The position numbers were made by a program, and so were the translations under genes. Below the pieces are notes generated by a model. It did not search any database, was not told the DNA's origin, and was given only the letters and a program-made list of their open reading frames with translations. A stretch of DNA of 64,000 nucleotides. Source: Kiritimatiellia bacterium. Its GTDB lineage: Bacteria > Verrucomicrobiota > Kiritimatiellia > WLWN01. Below, piece after piece: positions 20,088 through 29,399 of the stretch; the stretch's first letter is position 1; each line of letters begins with the position of its first letter. The DNA is taken from assembly GCA_012103575.1 (NCBI GenBank), contig WLWN01000001.1:759792-823791 (forward strand), in the 5' to 3' direction.

Positions 20088-22664
20088 ATGAAGACTCCGC
20101 AAAAAAAGAAGAACGCGATGAAAACATTTATGAAACTATATGATAAACACCTGAGAGGGTCAATCAGCGGCTGGGATCGAATCTCTTTTCGAGGGACCAT
20201 CCGTTGGCTGGCCAATCTGGCAGGTATGAGAAGTTATCTTGGCTACAAGAACGTCCTTCTAAAGGACTTTGGCGATTGGGCTCAAGAACACACCAAGCGC
20301 ATTCGAAGTGCTTGCGATCAGACTGCGCAGTCTTTGAATCTCGAGCGGCGCTATTTACAATCGGCTTCGATCAATAAAGAGGACCTGGCCAGACAGATAG
20401 CTCGAGAAGCAAAGATCGATTCGGGGCCGATCTGTATGTTCAGTGTCGTTGAACCGAGTTTTTCACCCACGGTGTGCGCGAATCAAGCCACCCAGAAACT
20501 TGAATTGACCATGCGGCATCGCCGATGTGTATGGACCTATTACTACTGGAAAGACGAAGCATTAGGCTTTGGCCATTTGCGTCTTCAAACGTGGCTTCCT
20601 TTTACGGTCAAAGGCAATATCAATGGCAGAGAATGGCTGGGGCGCCAGTTAGATAACTAACAGATTCAATCAACGGGTTCCGATGGATTTCGGACATGAA
20701 CCGGGCTCAAGAGTTAATGAATGAACAGTTACAAATAACTGGTCTGAAAAACTTGAACAGCTTAGGACCGCGTATTTTGGCCACAACAACGATGTGTTTG
20801 GAAAAGACCAGACCCATTATTACTGGTCAGCGGACGAGACCGAATGGGCCACCGATGTGATGTTTAAGCAAACCGAACAGCTCGATCGTCTATTCCCAAG
20901 TCTGGCCTACCATAGATTGCAGACAACTGACAGTGCAAATGTATTACGGTTCCTGGGGAAGATTGATCCGCAGGCTCCTCTTGCCGGACCGAACAGAAAA
21001 AGGTCTTCGCAGTGATCATCGACGGCGCTATGAGGGAGTTCATGTGAAGCATTGGTCGGGGAAGAATAGCCTGAAGATGTACAACAGAGCGGGTAACATC
21101 TTAGGGGTTGAAACCACCATCAATGATCCTCGAAGCTTTAAGGTATTTTCGGCAGCCTAATGATGATCCCTCACGCACCCCCTCTTGGCAAAGGATGCGT
21201 AAAGGGGTTGCAGACCTTCATCGAAGGTCTCAGGTGAGTCAACGGAGCAATGAACGCTATCTAGAATCGTTGGTCGCAGCAAAAACCGATGAGAAGGTCA
21301 AAGAGGTTTTTGACGAGGTGAGCCAACGTGTTGAATCTGAAGGCAAGACCTTTCGGGCCTTGAACCTTTTTAAATCCCACGATTATCAACTGCTCTCCTT
21401 TTTGGCCAAAGGAGAATGGAACATCAACGGTTTTCGAAACCGTGATCTGCGCAATTTTTTGGGTGAAATCCCCGTGACAGAAAAAGAACGCAAGCGTCTT
21501 TGTGGGCGTGTCTCTAGACAGATTCGCTTGCTTAGAGCCCATGGATTAGAGCATTTAACGATTGAAATGCCTCGCTAGAAGATCTATACTCCATGACACG
21601 AGTATAGCAACAGCAGAAATCCGGTGGCGTGCGATAGATGCCTACAAAATGGGCAAAGGTTCCCAGGCCGATATCGCATCTTCTTATCGTGTAGATCTTA
21701 GAACGTTTCAGCGTGGGCTCTCTTGTTTCAACGAAACCGGACAGACCGCTCCCCGACCGCGTGGGCATCGTCAGGCCCTCTACAGCGGAAAGCAGCTCAA
21801 GGTGTTGGCTCAACTGGGGGGCAAACATCCCGGCAACGCTTGAAGAACTCAAGAACATGAGCGGCGTGAAGGGGTCGATCATGGCCGTACAGCGGGCGTT
21901 GAATCGGTTGGGCTGCCGGTATAAAAGAAACGCTTCACGCCAGCGAGCAAGATCGGGCGGATGTAAATCTCTTGAGAAAGCAATGGATCCAAGAGGTGGC
22001 CAAACTTGATCCAAGTCGCCTTGTCTTTATTGATGAATCCGGGGCGAAAACGAATATGACTCGTCTGCGGGGCCGAGCGTTGGGCGGGAACAGGCTTTTT
22101 ACCAAAACGCCTCATGGACATTGGTGTACCACCACCTTGATTTCTTCGGTCCGCCTGGACGGAACAACAGCGGCCATGGAGGGGGAGGGGGCGACAGACA
22201 CGGCTGTTTTTGGAGAATATATTCGCCGGGTTTTTCTCCCAACTCTTTCACCTGAAGGCATCGTCATCATGGACAATCTTCGCGTCCATCACAATCCCAA
22301 GGTCATTAAACTCATTGAGTCATGTGGGGCCCATGTAAGATTCCTTCCACCCTACAGCCCCGATTCCGACCCCATTGAAAAAATGTGGGGCAAGATAAAG
22401 AATCGGTTGGGCAGCCTTGCAGCCCGCAGTCAGCAGGAACTATCTGAAGCGATCACACAAGCGTTCGAAGAGGTTTCTCCCGACAAGGTAATCGGCTGGT
22501 TTTCTTCGTGCTACATCGCGACACCTCAATCGTGAAGCGCTCTAGTCCGCAAAGTGCCCCACACACATCGCTACGTTTTAAGAAAGAAAGGGATGCAGTT
22601 GTGTCCTCTTGTCCGTTCTTTCGAACGGCTTGATTCAAAGACAGTTATGGATAAAGTCGCGTGA
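20088..22664 (+). pseudogene. Orphan multicopy-family gene (winged-helix-like C-terminus), frameshifted and split by IS630 copy 2
   Basis: The N-terminal 190 residues (MKTFMKLYDKHL, DRISFRGT, VEPSFSP, YYYWKDEALGFGHLRLQTW) match a family abundant in Planctomycetota/Verrucomicrobiota-like genomes and usually annotated hypothetical. Several frame changes follow (near 20655, 20770, 21005 and 21150), through DYYW-type YYWSADETEWATDVMF, KHWSGKNSLKMYNR, WQRMRKGVADLHRR and NGFRNRDLRNFL. IS630 copy 2 interrupts the LLRAHGL helix at 21547. Removing it and one TA restores the frame into VRKVPHTHRYVLRKKG, a winged-helix-type C-terminal segment ending at TGA 22662. The gene is dead in this copy. The family is widely repeated and may be mobile or DNA-binding, but no activity is established to my knowledge. 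Confidence 0.75.
21549..22542 (+). mobile_element. IS630-family element, copy 2 (transposase in two frames, extra lesion)
   Basis: The element is flanked by TA at 21547-21548 and 22543-22544 and lies inverted relative to copies 1 and 3. The transposase is divided as in copy 1, with the DDE half in the ORF 21972-22535 (FIDESGAKTNM, IMDNLRVHH, PPYSPDSDPIEKMWG). A further small deletion near 21830 (KHPGNA instead of KHPDATLEEL) closes the first ORF early. This copy is therefore probably inactive. Confidence 0.92.
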
Positions 22665-23040
22665 AAGTTTGCGTAAAAAAACAAAATTCTGAAAGATAGT
22701 AGTATAGTAGTACGAAAGAATATACGCTCTCTCCATATAAGCATCAAGCGGATGGTTCGTCTGACACAGAAGTTGAACAAAAAGAGAACGTGTTGTAAAA
22801 GTACATGAAACGACATGGTCAAAACATAATGAAGGTAATAATATATTTACAAAAAGACTTATGGAGATAGCGCTCAAACTTCTTGTTTCGCCACAGCGGA
22901 TCGGCCGAGGCCGAAAAAAAACAAGGCTATTACGGATTCGATGGGCACGGATATTTTTTGGTGTGTTTCGTGGTTACAAATTTTGTTTTTTTGGCCACAG
23001 CCCTTGTTGATTGAGTATGAAAAGGCTTTGCTGGCCCTAA
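22665..23040. other. Gene-free AT-rich stretch
   Basis: Only short accidental frames are seen. It includes GTGTTTCGTGGTTACAAA, the inverse of a phrase near 19880, and T-rich runs. It may contain the unrecognisable N-terminal part of the PIN gene that follows. Confidence 0.45.
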
Positions 23041-23217
23041 GCTTGGCGTCCCTTTCTTCGCGACCCAAAGGACGATATGGTGCTTGAAGCTGCTGTGGCA
23101 GGACATTGCACGCACATCGTGACCTTCAACCGGAAGGATTTTGAAGGAGTTGATGAGTTTGGAATCACCGAAGTTACACCACAACAATTCTTAGATATAA
23201 TAGGAGGTAAGGAATGA
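23041..23217 (+). pseudogene. C-terminal fragment of a PIN-domain toxin
   Basis: The frame from 23041 to TGA 23215-23217 encodes the C-terminal third of a PIN-family RNase toxin: RDPKDDMVLEAAVAG followed by CTHIVTFNRKDF and an end VTPQQFLDIIGG. The conserved Asp pair typical of the PIN active site is kept in this part, but a stop at 23038 and unreadable sequence upstream show that the N-terminal half is lost. The stop overlaps the ATG of the small antitoxin-like gene (ATGA), the normal arrangement for a toxin-antitoxin operon. Confidence 0.7.
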
Positions 23218-23381
23218 GCACACTCAGCCTACGTTTAGCTGATTCACTGCACGCAACAGCTAAAGATCTCGCAAAGCAAGATCATGTATCTGTCAACCAG
23301 TTCATTAGCACAGCCATCGCCGAAAGAATCTCTGCCCTCACGACAGCGGATCTTCGAGATCTGTGGGCAAGGTGGCGATAA
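23214..23381 (+). CDS. Small ribbon-helix-helix (HicB/antitoxin-like) protein, possibly C-terminally altered
   Basis: A 55-residue ORF begins MSTLSLRLADSLHATAK and continues with VSVNQFISTAIAERISALT. This is the sequence pattern of short ribbon-helix-helix antitoxin-type proteins (one beta strand plus two helices) that bind operator DNA and neutralise a partner toxin. A GGAGG site lies 5-9 bases before the ATG, which overlaps the stop of the PIN fragment. The family usually continues for 15-30 more residues after the second helix; here the frame ends in WARWR, so a frameshift may have shortened it. With its toxin destroyed it may be a solitary repressor or simply decaying. Confidence 0.65.
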   Translation: MSTLSLRLADSLHATAKDLAKQDHVSVNQFISTAIAERISALTTADLRDLWARWR

Positions 23382-23491
23382 AAAGTTGGTAAATCGGACT
23401 GAAGAGTTGTTTAATAAACTGGCATATCTCAAAAATCTTTTTGCAACAGTCTCACTATTAATATGAAAAAACTGAAGGAGAAAGTTACGTT

Positions 23492-24620
23492 ATGAAAAAA
23501 ATCGCATTGATGTTCGCGCTAATCGGCACCTATGGGTTTATAGGTTCAAACTCAACAGCCTGGGCCCAAGGATCGTTGAATCCACCTGGAGCGCCTGCCC
23601 CCATCATGAAAACTTTAAATCAGATAGAAGCCCGTACTGCGATTACTAATGTTCCGTATACGATCACCAATTCCGGATCCTACTATCTTACCGGCAATTT
23701 TACGGGTATAGCAGGAACAGATGGCATTACTATTGATTTAGATAATGTGACGTTAGACCTTAACGGGTTTACGCTCACTGGTGTCCCTGGTTCGCTGGCG
23801 GGTATTTTGGTCCCTTCCTCCCGCAACAACGTCTCGATCTTTAACGGAATACTGCGGGCGTGGGGCACCTACGGAGTTCAAGCAGGGGGGACCTAATGCT
23901 CAGCTAACAAAATTGAAAGTATTTAATAATTCGTTGTTTGGTCTTTTAGCTGGGACAGAGTCACTGATAGAGGATTGTGTGGCTTATAGTAATTTCTTAA
24001 TAGGGATTATTGCTTCTCCTGGATCTATTGTCAACAAATGCGCAGCTAGTTATAGTACTTTTACAGGATTCCAGCTCACCAGTCATTGTGCTGTCAGCGA
24101 TTGTTTAGCTATGAACAATGGAACGGATGGAATGGTAGTTTCTGATGGATGTACGATCAACAAATGCGTGACTAGTAATAATGGAGGTCAGGGAATTTCC
24201 GTTAGCGCGGGCAGTATTGTTACCAAGTGTTCAGCATATCGGAATACTGATGGGTTTACTTGTTCAGAATCCACTATTAGCAGGTGTAATGCTTCTGAAA
24301 ATAGTAGACATGGAGTTACAGTAAGCAGTAGTAATTCGTTTGTTATGGGCAATACGTGTCAGGGCAATGGTACTGGGGTGAGTGATGGGGCAGGAATTAG
24401 AGCTATAGGTAGTGATACCCGAATTGAAAAAAACAACGTTATAGGCAACGACTATGGTATTGAGGTAACTGGTAGCGGCGGAAACCTGATCATCTGCAAC
24501 AGCGCTAGTGGAAATGCAACTAATTATGTTATTGCAGCTGGAAATGCAGATGCCCAAAAAATAACTTTTCCGAGTTCAGGTTTTGTCAGCACTGATCCCT
24601 GGGCAAATTTTTCATTTTAA
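23492..24620 (+). pseudogene. Secreted right-handed beta-helix protein gene with one frameshift
   Basis: The 5' frame starts MKKIALMFALIGTYGF with a signal peptide ending AWAQG and runs through ITNSGSYYLTGNFTG and ITIDLDNVTLDLNGF into beta-helix coils. It stops at TAA 23894 just after a G run. The next frame continues without a gap (PNAQLTKLKVFNNS) through about nine Cys-containing parallel beta-helix turns such as IVNKCAASYS and INKCVTSNN to TAA 24618. A single extra base at the GGGGGGA tract explains the break. Such proteins are extracellular carbohydrate-active or adhesive; no catalytic residues can be assigned. The homopolymer site means a sequencing error or a slippage-controlled gene is also possible. 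Confidence 0.8.
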
Positions 24621-24674
24621 TGTATAGGAATCTCCAGCCTCGGCTGGTCTGCCAGTGGTTGACAAAGTGAGTCT

Positions 24675-24694
24675 CCTCTCCTAGGGGGGAGAGG
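24675..24694 (+). terminator. Possible hairpin terminator after beta-helix gene
   Basis: CCTCTCC and GGAGAGG form a seven-base stem with a six-base loop about 55 bases after the stop of the beta-helix gene. There is no proper T run after it, so the call is weak. Confidence 0.3.
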
Positions 24695-24737
24695 GGATTG
24701 TATTAAAGTCGCTATCGAAATCGCATAGCTTGATGAC

Positions 24738-25640
24738 ATGACTCATAAAAAAGTGAATAATCAAATCAAAATTATATATTTCTTGATAGCCTTCCTTGCC
24801 GTAGGGCTATTGAATGCTACTAGCTGGGCTGCTACAACGATTAACGCGACAAATAAGTATGCCTATGGAGCCAACATTGGATGGATCAACTCCCAAGGAG
24901 ATATCTCCAATGGGCTGGTTATAACTCCTTCGTTCTGTACCGGGTTTCTTTGGTCAGCAAATTCGGGTTGGATCAACATGGGTAACACTCCTACGAATGG
25001 AAACGACTATTCTAACACCAGTGCTAATGATTTTGGGGTGAACGTCTTTCTCCAAGGTTTCACGGCAAAACTCCAGGGATATCCGTGGTCACCGCTTGGC
25101 TGGATGAATTGGGGGATGAACTATACCGACAGCAATGATGTTCCGTGCGTGGACTTAAACACCGGGATCATGAGCGGTTCGGTATGGATCCCTAATGCGG
25201 GGTGGATGTCTGTAAGCAATCTTGAAGCGTATGTCCAAACCGATTCGATCCTTTTAATAGACAATGATGCGGATGGCATTCCCGATTTTTACGAGTATCA
25301 AGATCAAGGTAATTTTACAAACTTGGCATCTGGACAAGACTTTGATTCGGACGGTGTGTTGGATGAAGATGAAGCTTTAGCCGGCACTAGTTCTTCGAGC
25401 AGCAATGATTTTCTTCGGATTACTCAATATTAGATGATAAATGGGGGGACAAATTCAGAAGTCACGTTTCCAAGCACAACAGAAGCCATGTTGTATGCGA
25501 TAGAAAAAAATGCAGACTTATTGGTTAGTACAAATTGGGTGGATAGTGGTCTGGGGATACTGGATTGAGTACAACACGTACCGTATCAAATACGGTGGGA
25601 ACGGTTGAATTTTTGCGTCTTAGAGCAGAATACCCTCCAT
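24738..25640 (+). pseudogene. Exported protein gene with Asp-rich type-3-like repeats, broken at 3' end
   Basis: The first 231 residues begin with a signal peptide (FLIAFLAVGLLNATSWA) followed by repeated GWIN/GWMN motifs (YGANIGWINSQG, NSGWINMGN, LGWMNWG, NAGWMS) and two calcium-type motifs, DNDADGIPDFYE and DFDSDGVLDEDEA. The frame meets TAG at 25431, but the sequence continues INGGTNSEVTFPST and, after another frame change near 25560, STTRTVSNTVGTVEF and RLRAEYPP. That C-terminal ending is shared by many secreted proteins of Verrucomicrobiota/Kiritimatiellota-like bacteria and may be a sorting or anchoring module. The broken tail would prevent its use, so the protein is probably no longer correctly delivered. 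Confidence 0.75.
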
Positions 25641-25963
25641 TGTTTATGATGCCTTCTCCGTAATCTATATCGGTTGAGTACACAATAAGTGGTTTAAGGT
25701 CGCTGATGATCTCTTCTGTTATTCAAACGTAAGCGTCCGACCGGCGCACGGCTCAAGAGGCTCCCGGTTTCGCTGGCACCTCCCCCCCCTGACATGGACC
25801 TGGAGAAATTAGATCCATCATTGGCAGATGATATATTTTATGCTACTAAATGAGTTATCAAATAGCCAAACTCCAAGGGGGCTCTCTATAGAGAGCCCCT
25901 TACTCGATAAGCGTATCGAGATTACTGACAGCACGAAATGATCAATGGCATATCTTATATAAA
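25641..25963. other. Gene-free stretch before deoB
   Basis: No coding frame is convincing. The only clear structure is the 22-bp perfect palindrome listed separately. Confidence 0.5.
25878..25899. terminator. 22-bp perfect palindrome, possible terminator or operator
   Basis: GGGGCTCTCTATAGAGAGCCCC is fully self-complementary and lies about 65 bases before the deoB start. A terminator would need a U run, which is weak here; a dimeric repressor site is the alternative. Confidence 0.4.
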
Positions 25964-27145
25964 ATGACTGCCATTTTAATTGTACTTGATTCGGTTGGTA
26001 TTGGTGAAGCGCCTGATGCAGCCGAATACGGTGATCAGGGGTGTGCAACCATCCCGCACCTTGCCGAAGCCGTTGGCGGATTACATGTTCCCATGTTTGA
26101 GTCCCTGGGGTGGGGGAATATTCCTTCGCTTATTCCTCAAGGAATCCCCATCAAGGGCCTTTCACCTGTAGATCAACCATTGGCTAGTTTTGGAGTGATG
26201 CAAGAGGTTTCTCAAGGGAAAGACACTGTCACGGGACATTGGGAACTCGCAGGGTTAAAATTGATTCCAGGGTTCCGTCTTTTTCCAAAAGAGCACCCGT
26301 CTTTTCCTGAAGAATTGATAGATGAATTTCAAAAACGAACAGGAAGACCTATTATGGGTAATAGAGCCATTAGTGGTACTGTTGCTCTTGAAGAACTGGG
26401 CGCTGAAAGTATCGAAAGAGCTGCTTGGATTATTTATACTAGTTCTGACTCTGTCTTCCAAATTGCCTCTCACATTGATGTCATTCCTCTTGAAGAACTT
26501 TATAATGCCTGTGAAATAGCTAGAAAACTTTGTGATCCATATATGATCGGTCGTGTTATTGCGCGGCCTTTCAAGGGGGCGCCTGGAAGTTTTTTTCGGA
26601 CAGAAGATCGGCGAGATTATACGTTTATCCCGGATGAACCCACCATTCTTGAACGACTCTATAACAAAGGAGTTCCTGTGTATGTGGTGGGCAAAATTGA
26701 AGATATCTATGCTCATCGAGGCATTACAGAATCTGTACATACCGGAAACAATATAGACTCCCAAAAACAAGTAGAAACATTTTATCAAGAAAAGGATGAA
26801 GGACTGATATTTGCCAACCTTATTGACTTTGATATGCTCTGTGGTCATCGGCGAGATCCAAAAGGGTATGCCGAATGTATAGAACAAACCGACCAATTTT
26901 TGCGGAAATTTATTCCTCAATTAAGAGACGATGATGTACTGATTATCACCGCTGATCACGGAAACGATCCCACCTTTAAGGGCTCGGACCATACCCGTGA
27001 ATTTGTACCCTTGTTGGTATATCAGCCCAATACATCTAGCCGGAATTTAGGTATCAGAAACGGATTCTATGATGTGGCGCAATCACTAGCATCCTATTTT
27101 CGTATCGACCCTATACCCCGAGGTCTCAGTTTTTTGGATTCATAA
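25964..27145 (+). CDS. deoB: Phosphopentomutase
   Basis: 393 residues, the normal length of this alkaline-phosphatase-superfamily enzyme, which interconverts ribose or deoxyribose 1-phosphate and 5-phosphate in nucleoside salvage. The metal-binding start IVLDSVGIGEAPDA, the phospho-threonine motif KDTVTGHWEL (residues 86-95), and the late ligand motifs ITADHGNDP and SDHTREFVP are all intact. The start ATG lies at 25964. It stands alone: no other nucleoside catabolism gene is nearby, and a minus-strand tRNA-Leu follows. The gene appears functional. Confidence 0.96.
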   Translation: MTAILIVLDSVGIGEAPDAAEYGDQGCATIPHLAEAVGGLHVPMFESLGWGNIPSLIPQGIPIKGLSPVDQPLASFGVMQEVSQGKDTVTGHWELAGLKLIPGFRLFPKEHPSFPEELIDEFQKRTGRPIMGNRAISGTVALEELGAESIERAAWIIYTSSDSVFQIASHIDVIPLEELYNACEIARKLCDPYMIGRVIARPFKGAPGSFFRTEDRRDYTFIPDEPTILERLYNKGVPVYVVGKIEDIYAHRGITESVHTGNNIDSQKQVETFYQEKDEGLIFANLIDFDMLCGHRRDPKGYAECIEQTDQFLRKFIPQLRDDDVLIITADHGNDPTFKGSDHTREFVPLLVYQPNTSSRNLGIRNGFYDVAQSLASYFRIDPIPRGLSFLDS

Positions 27146-27213
27146 TGCACTGTCGCAGTCTTTATTCGCGTTACTCATAAAGCCTGGCCTGCCAAGCCAT
27201 AGCTTGAGGAGGT

Positions 27214-27298
27214 TGGTGGGCGAGGCGGGACTCGAACCCGCACGCCTTGCGGCACAAGATCCTAAATCTTGCGTGTATTCCAATTTCACCACTCGCCC
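27214..27298 (-). tRNA. tRNA-Leu (anticodon TAG)
   Basis: The minus strand gives an 85-nt class II tRNA: acceptor GGGCGAG pairing with CTCGCCC, anticodon arm CAAGA-TTTAGGA-TCTTG with anticodon TAG, a long variable arm (TGCCGCAAGGCG), the T arm with GGTTCGAGTCC and an encoded CCA end. All arms are complete, unlike the relic at 19714. Confidence 0.93.
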
Positions 27299-27530
27299 AA
27301 ATAGCTAGAGCTTGTCCCACGGGTTTTAACCTGTTGTTATAAAACAGATTACGGTGCAAAATTTCCGGGAAAAAGGAGCAAAAAAGGCTCCTCTGCCCGA
27401 AAAAGACGTTCTTTCCCCGAAAACAACTAAATCTAACCGGAATACACGTAGAAATGATTAACATACAAGAGCCATTACGTCCAGTCCTTCCGAACTTCCG
27501 GACGTTTATCCTAGATGGTAGAGTAACAAT

Positions 27531-28556
27531 TACAAGTGCAAAGGTCCGCAGCATAGTTCATTCTTTGGGTATCTGACCCCCCCCAAAGGAGAACATAGAA
27601 TGCCACGAACCTACGAACATTTAAACCGTTATGAACGAGAAGTGATAGCCCAGATGCTAAAAGAAAAATATAGCTTATCTCAAATTGGCCGTCGCCTGGG
27701 CCGATCCCCCTCGACTATTTGGCGCGAATTTCGCCGTAATCGAGTCCGTGGCCGCTATTACCCAAGACCCGCAAATGGCCTGGCTCAAAGCCGATTACAG
27801 CTAGCTCGAAAGCCTCAAAAAGTGATGGGAGCTAGCAAAGAACAAGTGGAGACTCTCCTGGCGAAGTATTGGTCTCCAGAACAGGTTGAAGGTCGAAGAA
27901 AGCTAGAAGGTGACCCTCCCATCAGTCGAATGACGATCTACCGCTACTTGTACAGTCCAAGAGGGGCTGGCTACCGAAAATACCTGCGTGGCCCCGGAAA
28001 GAAAAAACGAGCGACTCGGAAAAGCCATTCACGTATACACAACCAAACGATGATTGACCAACGCCCCGAAGAGGGTGAAAGTCGCAAGGTGGCAGGCCAT
28101 TGGGAAGGTGACACTATTCAGGGCCAAACGAGAAAAAAGGCCTGTGTAGTCACTCTAGTAGATCGAGCGACTCGGTATCTCATCGCCGATCTTTTACCTC
28201 GATGCAATGCCGAATCGGTCAACCGTTCCGTACCTCAGTTCGCTGATTCAGGGCTCCCCTGTAAAACGGTGACTGTAGATAATGGCATGGAGTTTGCCAG
28301 CCATGCTAAACTACAGAAAAAAATGGCAACCCCCGTTTTCTTTGCTGAAGGGAGAAACCCTTGGCAAAGAGGGAGCAACGAAAACACGAATGGTTTGCTT
28401 CGCCAGTTTTTCCCGAAGAAAACCGACTTTGCTGCCCACAGCTCCGCTCAGTTGAGATGGGCTGTGGAGTTACTGAATAATAGACCGAGAAAATGCTTAG
28501 AATATAGAACGCCCAAAGAAATGATGGACAGCTTCGGTTTTGCACTTGTAAGTTGA
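27531..28556 (+). mobile_element. IS30-family element in secreted-protein gene
   Basis: The outer limits are set by related inverted ends, TTACAAGTGCAAA near 27531 and TTTGCACTTGTAA near 28542-28554. It contains one full transposase gene (27600-28556). The right end cuts a minus-strand secreted-protein gene. The left flank does not obviously continue that gene, so adjacent DNA may have been lost. Exact ends are uncertain by a few bases. Confidence 0.8.
27600..28556 (+). CDS. IS30-family transposase
   Basis: 318 residues, uninterrupted. The N-terminal helix-turn-helix (YSLSQIGRRLGRSPSTIWRE) is typical of IS30, which binds the element ends. The integrase-type DDE core follows with HWEGDTI (first Asp), VDNGMEF (second Asp) and the Glu motif PWQRGSNENTNGLLRQF. 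A run of eight C bases and AAAGGAG sit just before the ATG. With all three catalytic residues and a complete frame this is one of only a few transposases in the window that look active. Confidence 0.93.
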   Translation: MPRTYEHLNRYEREVIAQMLKEKYSLSQIGRRLGRSPSTIWREFRRNRVRGRYYPRPANGLAQSRLQLARKPQKVMGASKEQVETLLAKYWSPEQVEGRRKLEGDPPISRMTIYRYLYSPRGAGYRKYLRGPGKKKRATRKSHSRIHNQTMIDQRPEEGESRKVAGHWEGDTIQGQTRKKACVVTLVDRATRYLIADLLPRCNAESVNRSVPQFADSGLPCKTVTVDNGMEFASHAKLQKKMATPVFFAEGRNPWQRGSNENTNGLLRQFFPKKTDFAAHSSAQLRWAVELLNNRPRKCLEYRTPKEMMDSFGFALVS

Positions 28557-29016
28557 GTCTGCAGGTGCAGTCATTTGCATTTAGCCGGATCGGAATAATA
28601 GATGGAAAGCCCGCTGTAAACCTGACGATATGTAAACCACGTACCGTGCTGTTATCAGCCGCTAAATCCAATATAGGACAACCTGGTGAGGTCAAACAGG
28701 AAAGTCCTCCGCTATTGGTGATCGTAATGATCGGGTTTCCGGTATAACCTGTCTGAGAAGTTCCATCTATTATAACTTGATTGGTAATAGAGGGAAAATA
28801 ACTTAACACAGGAATCACAAATGGCGAGATTCCGGAAATATCAAATTGGATTAAGTTTGAGCTATCACTACTTGTATTCACCGCATCAATCGCTGCTCGA
28901 AATGACCCCACACCACTGTCACTAGTGTTCGTAACGGTTATGGTGGCCCCCTGGGCAAAAAGTGAGCTGATTTCGATCAGACACACACCACTGCATATCT
29001 TTTTTATATTAGTCAT
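28557..29016 (-). pseudogene. Secreted beta-helix-type protein gene truncated by IS30
   Basis: The minus-strand frame starts at 29016 with a short signal-like leader (ISSLFAQGATI) and continues TVTNTSDSGVGSFRAAIDAVN, a known start of secreted right-handed beta-helix proteins with a CSLREAI-like motif, then IDGTSQTGYTGNP and DNSTVRGLHIVRF. After roughly 150 residues the coding sequence runs into the IS30 end. The rest of the gene is not found on the other side of the element. It is a non-functional 5' remnant. Confidence 0.75.
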
Positions 29017-29399
29017 TTATATCTTCGATGTTTGTTCCGTCTTTTCTTCTTCATATCTGATGAAAACCTAATCGTAACGAATTTTTCCAGACTACTACAT
29101 AAGAGATCTGTGTAAAAAGCTTAAAGTTTCAATGGTCTGCAACCGTGTCATAAGACACATCATCGCGAGAAACAGATTTTAGATTAATTGTTGTTTAGAC
29201 GTTGACTACAGGTTTTTATTCACCGAAATCAAGGTGAGAAAATAAACTTTCCTAGTAATCATCATTTTAAAATCAACATTAAGTGACCGAAACAGGTCCT
29301 ATATTTAGACATTTAATATTTAAACCGTTACGTTTGGATACGAATTTAAGAAATTTCGTGCATATATACCGTGTATAAGACATACTCATCGAAAATCCT
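29017..29399. other. Divergent intergenic region upstream of gspE-like gene
   Basis: About 380 AT-rich bases separate the minus-strand secreted-protein remnant from the plus-strand gspE-like gene. No ORF is convincing; promoters for both sides are expected here but no consensus box stands out. Confidence 0.5.

Noticed and set aside
27171..27554. 127-residue minus-strand ORF overlapping tRNA-Leu
   Set aside because: It runs through the tRNA gene and the IS30 flank and shows no protein-like pattern.
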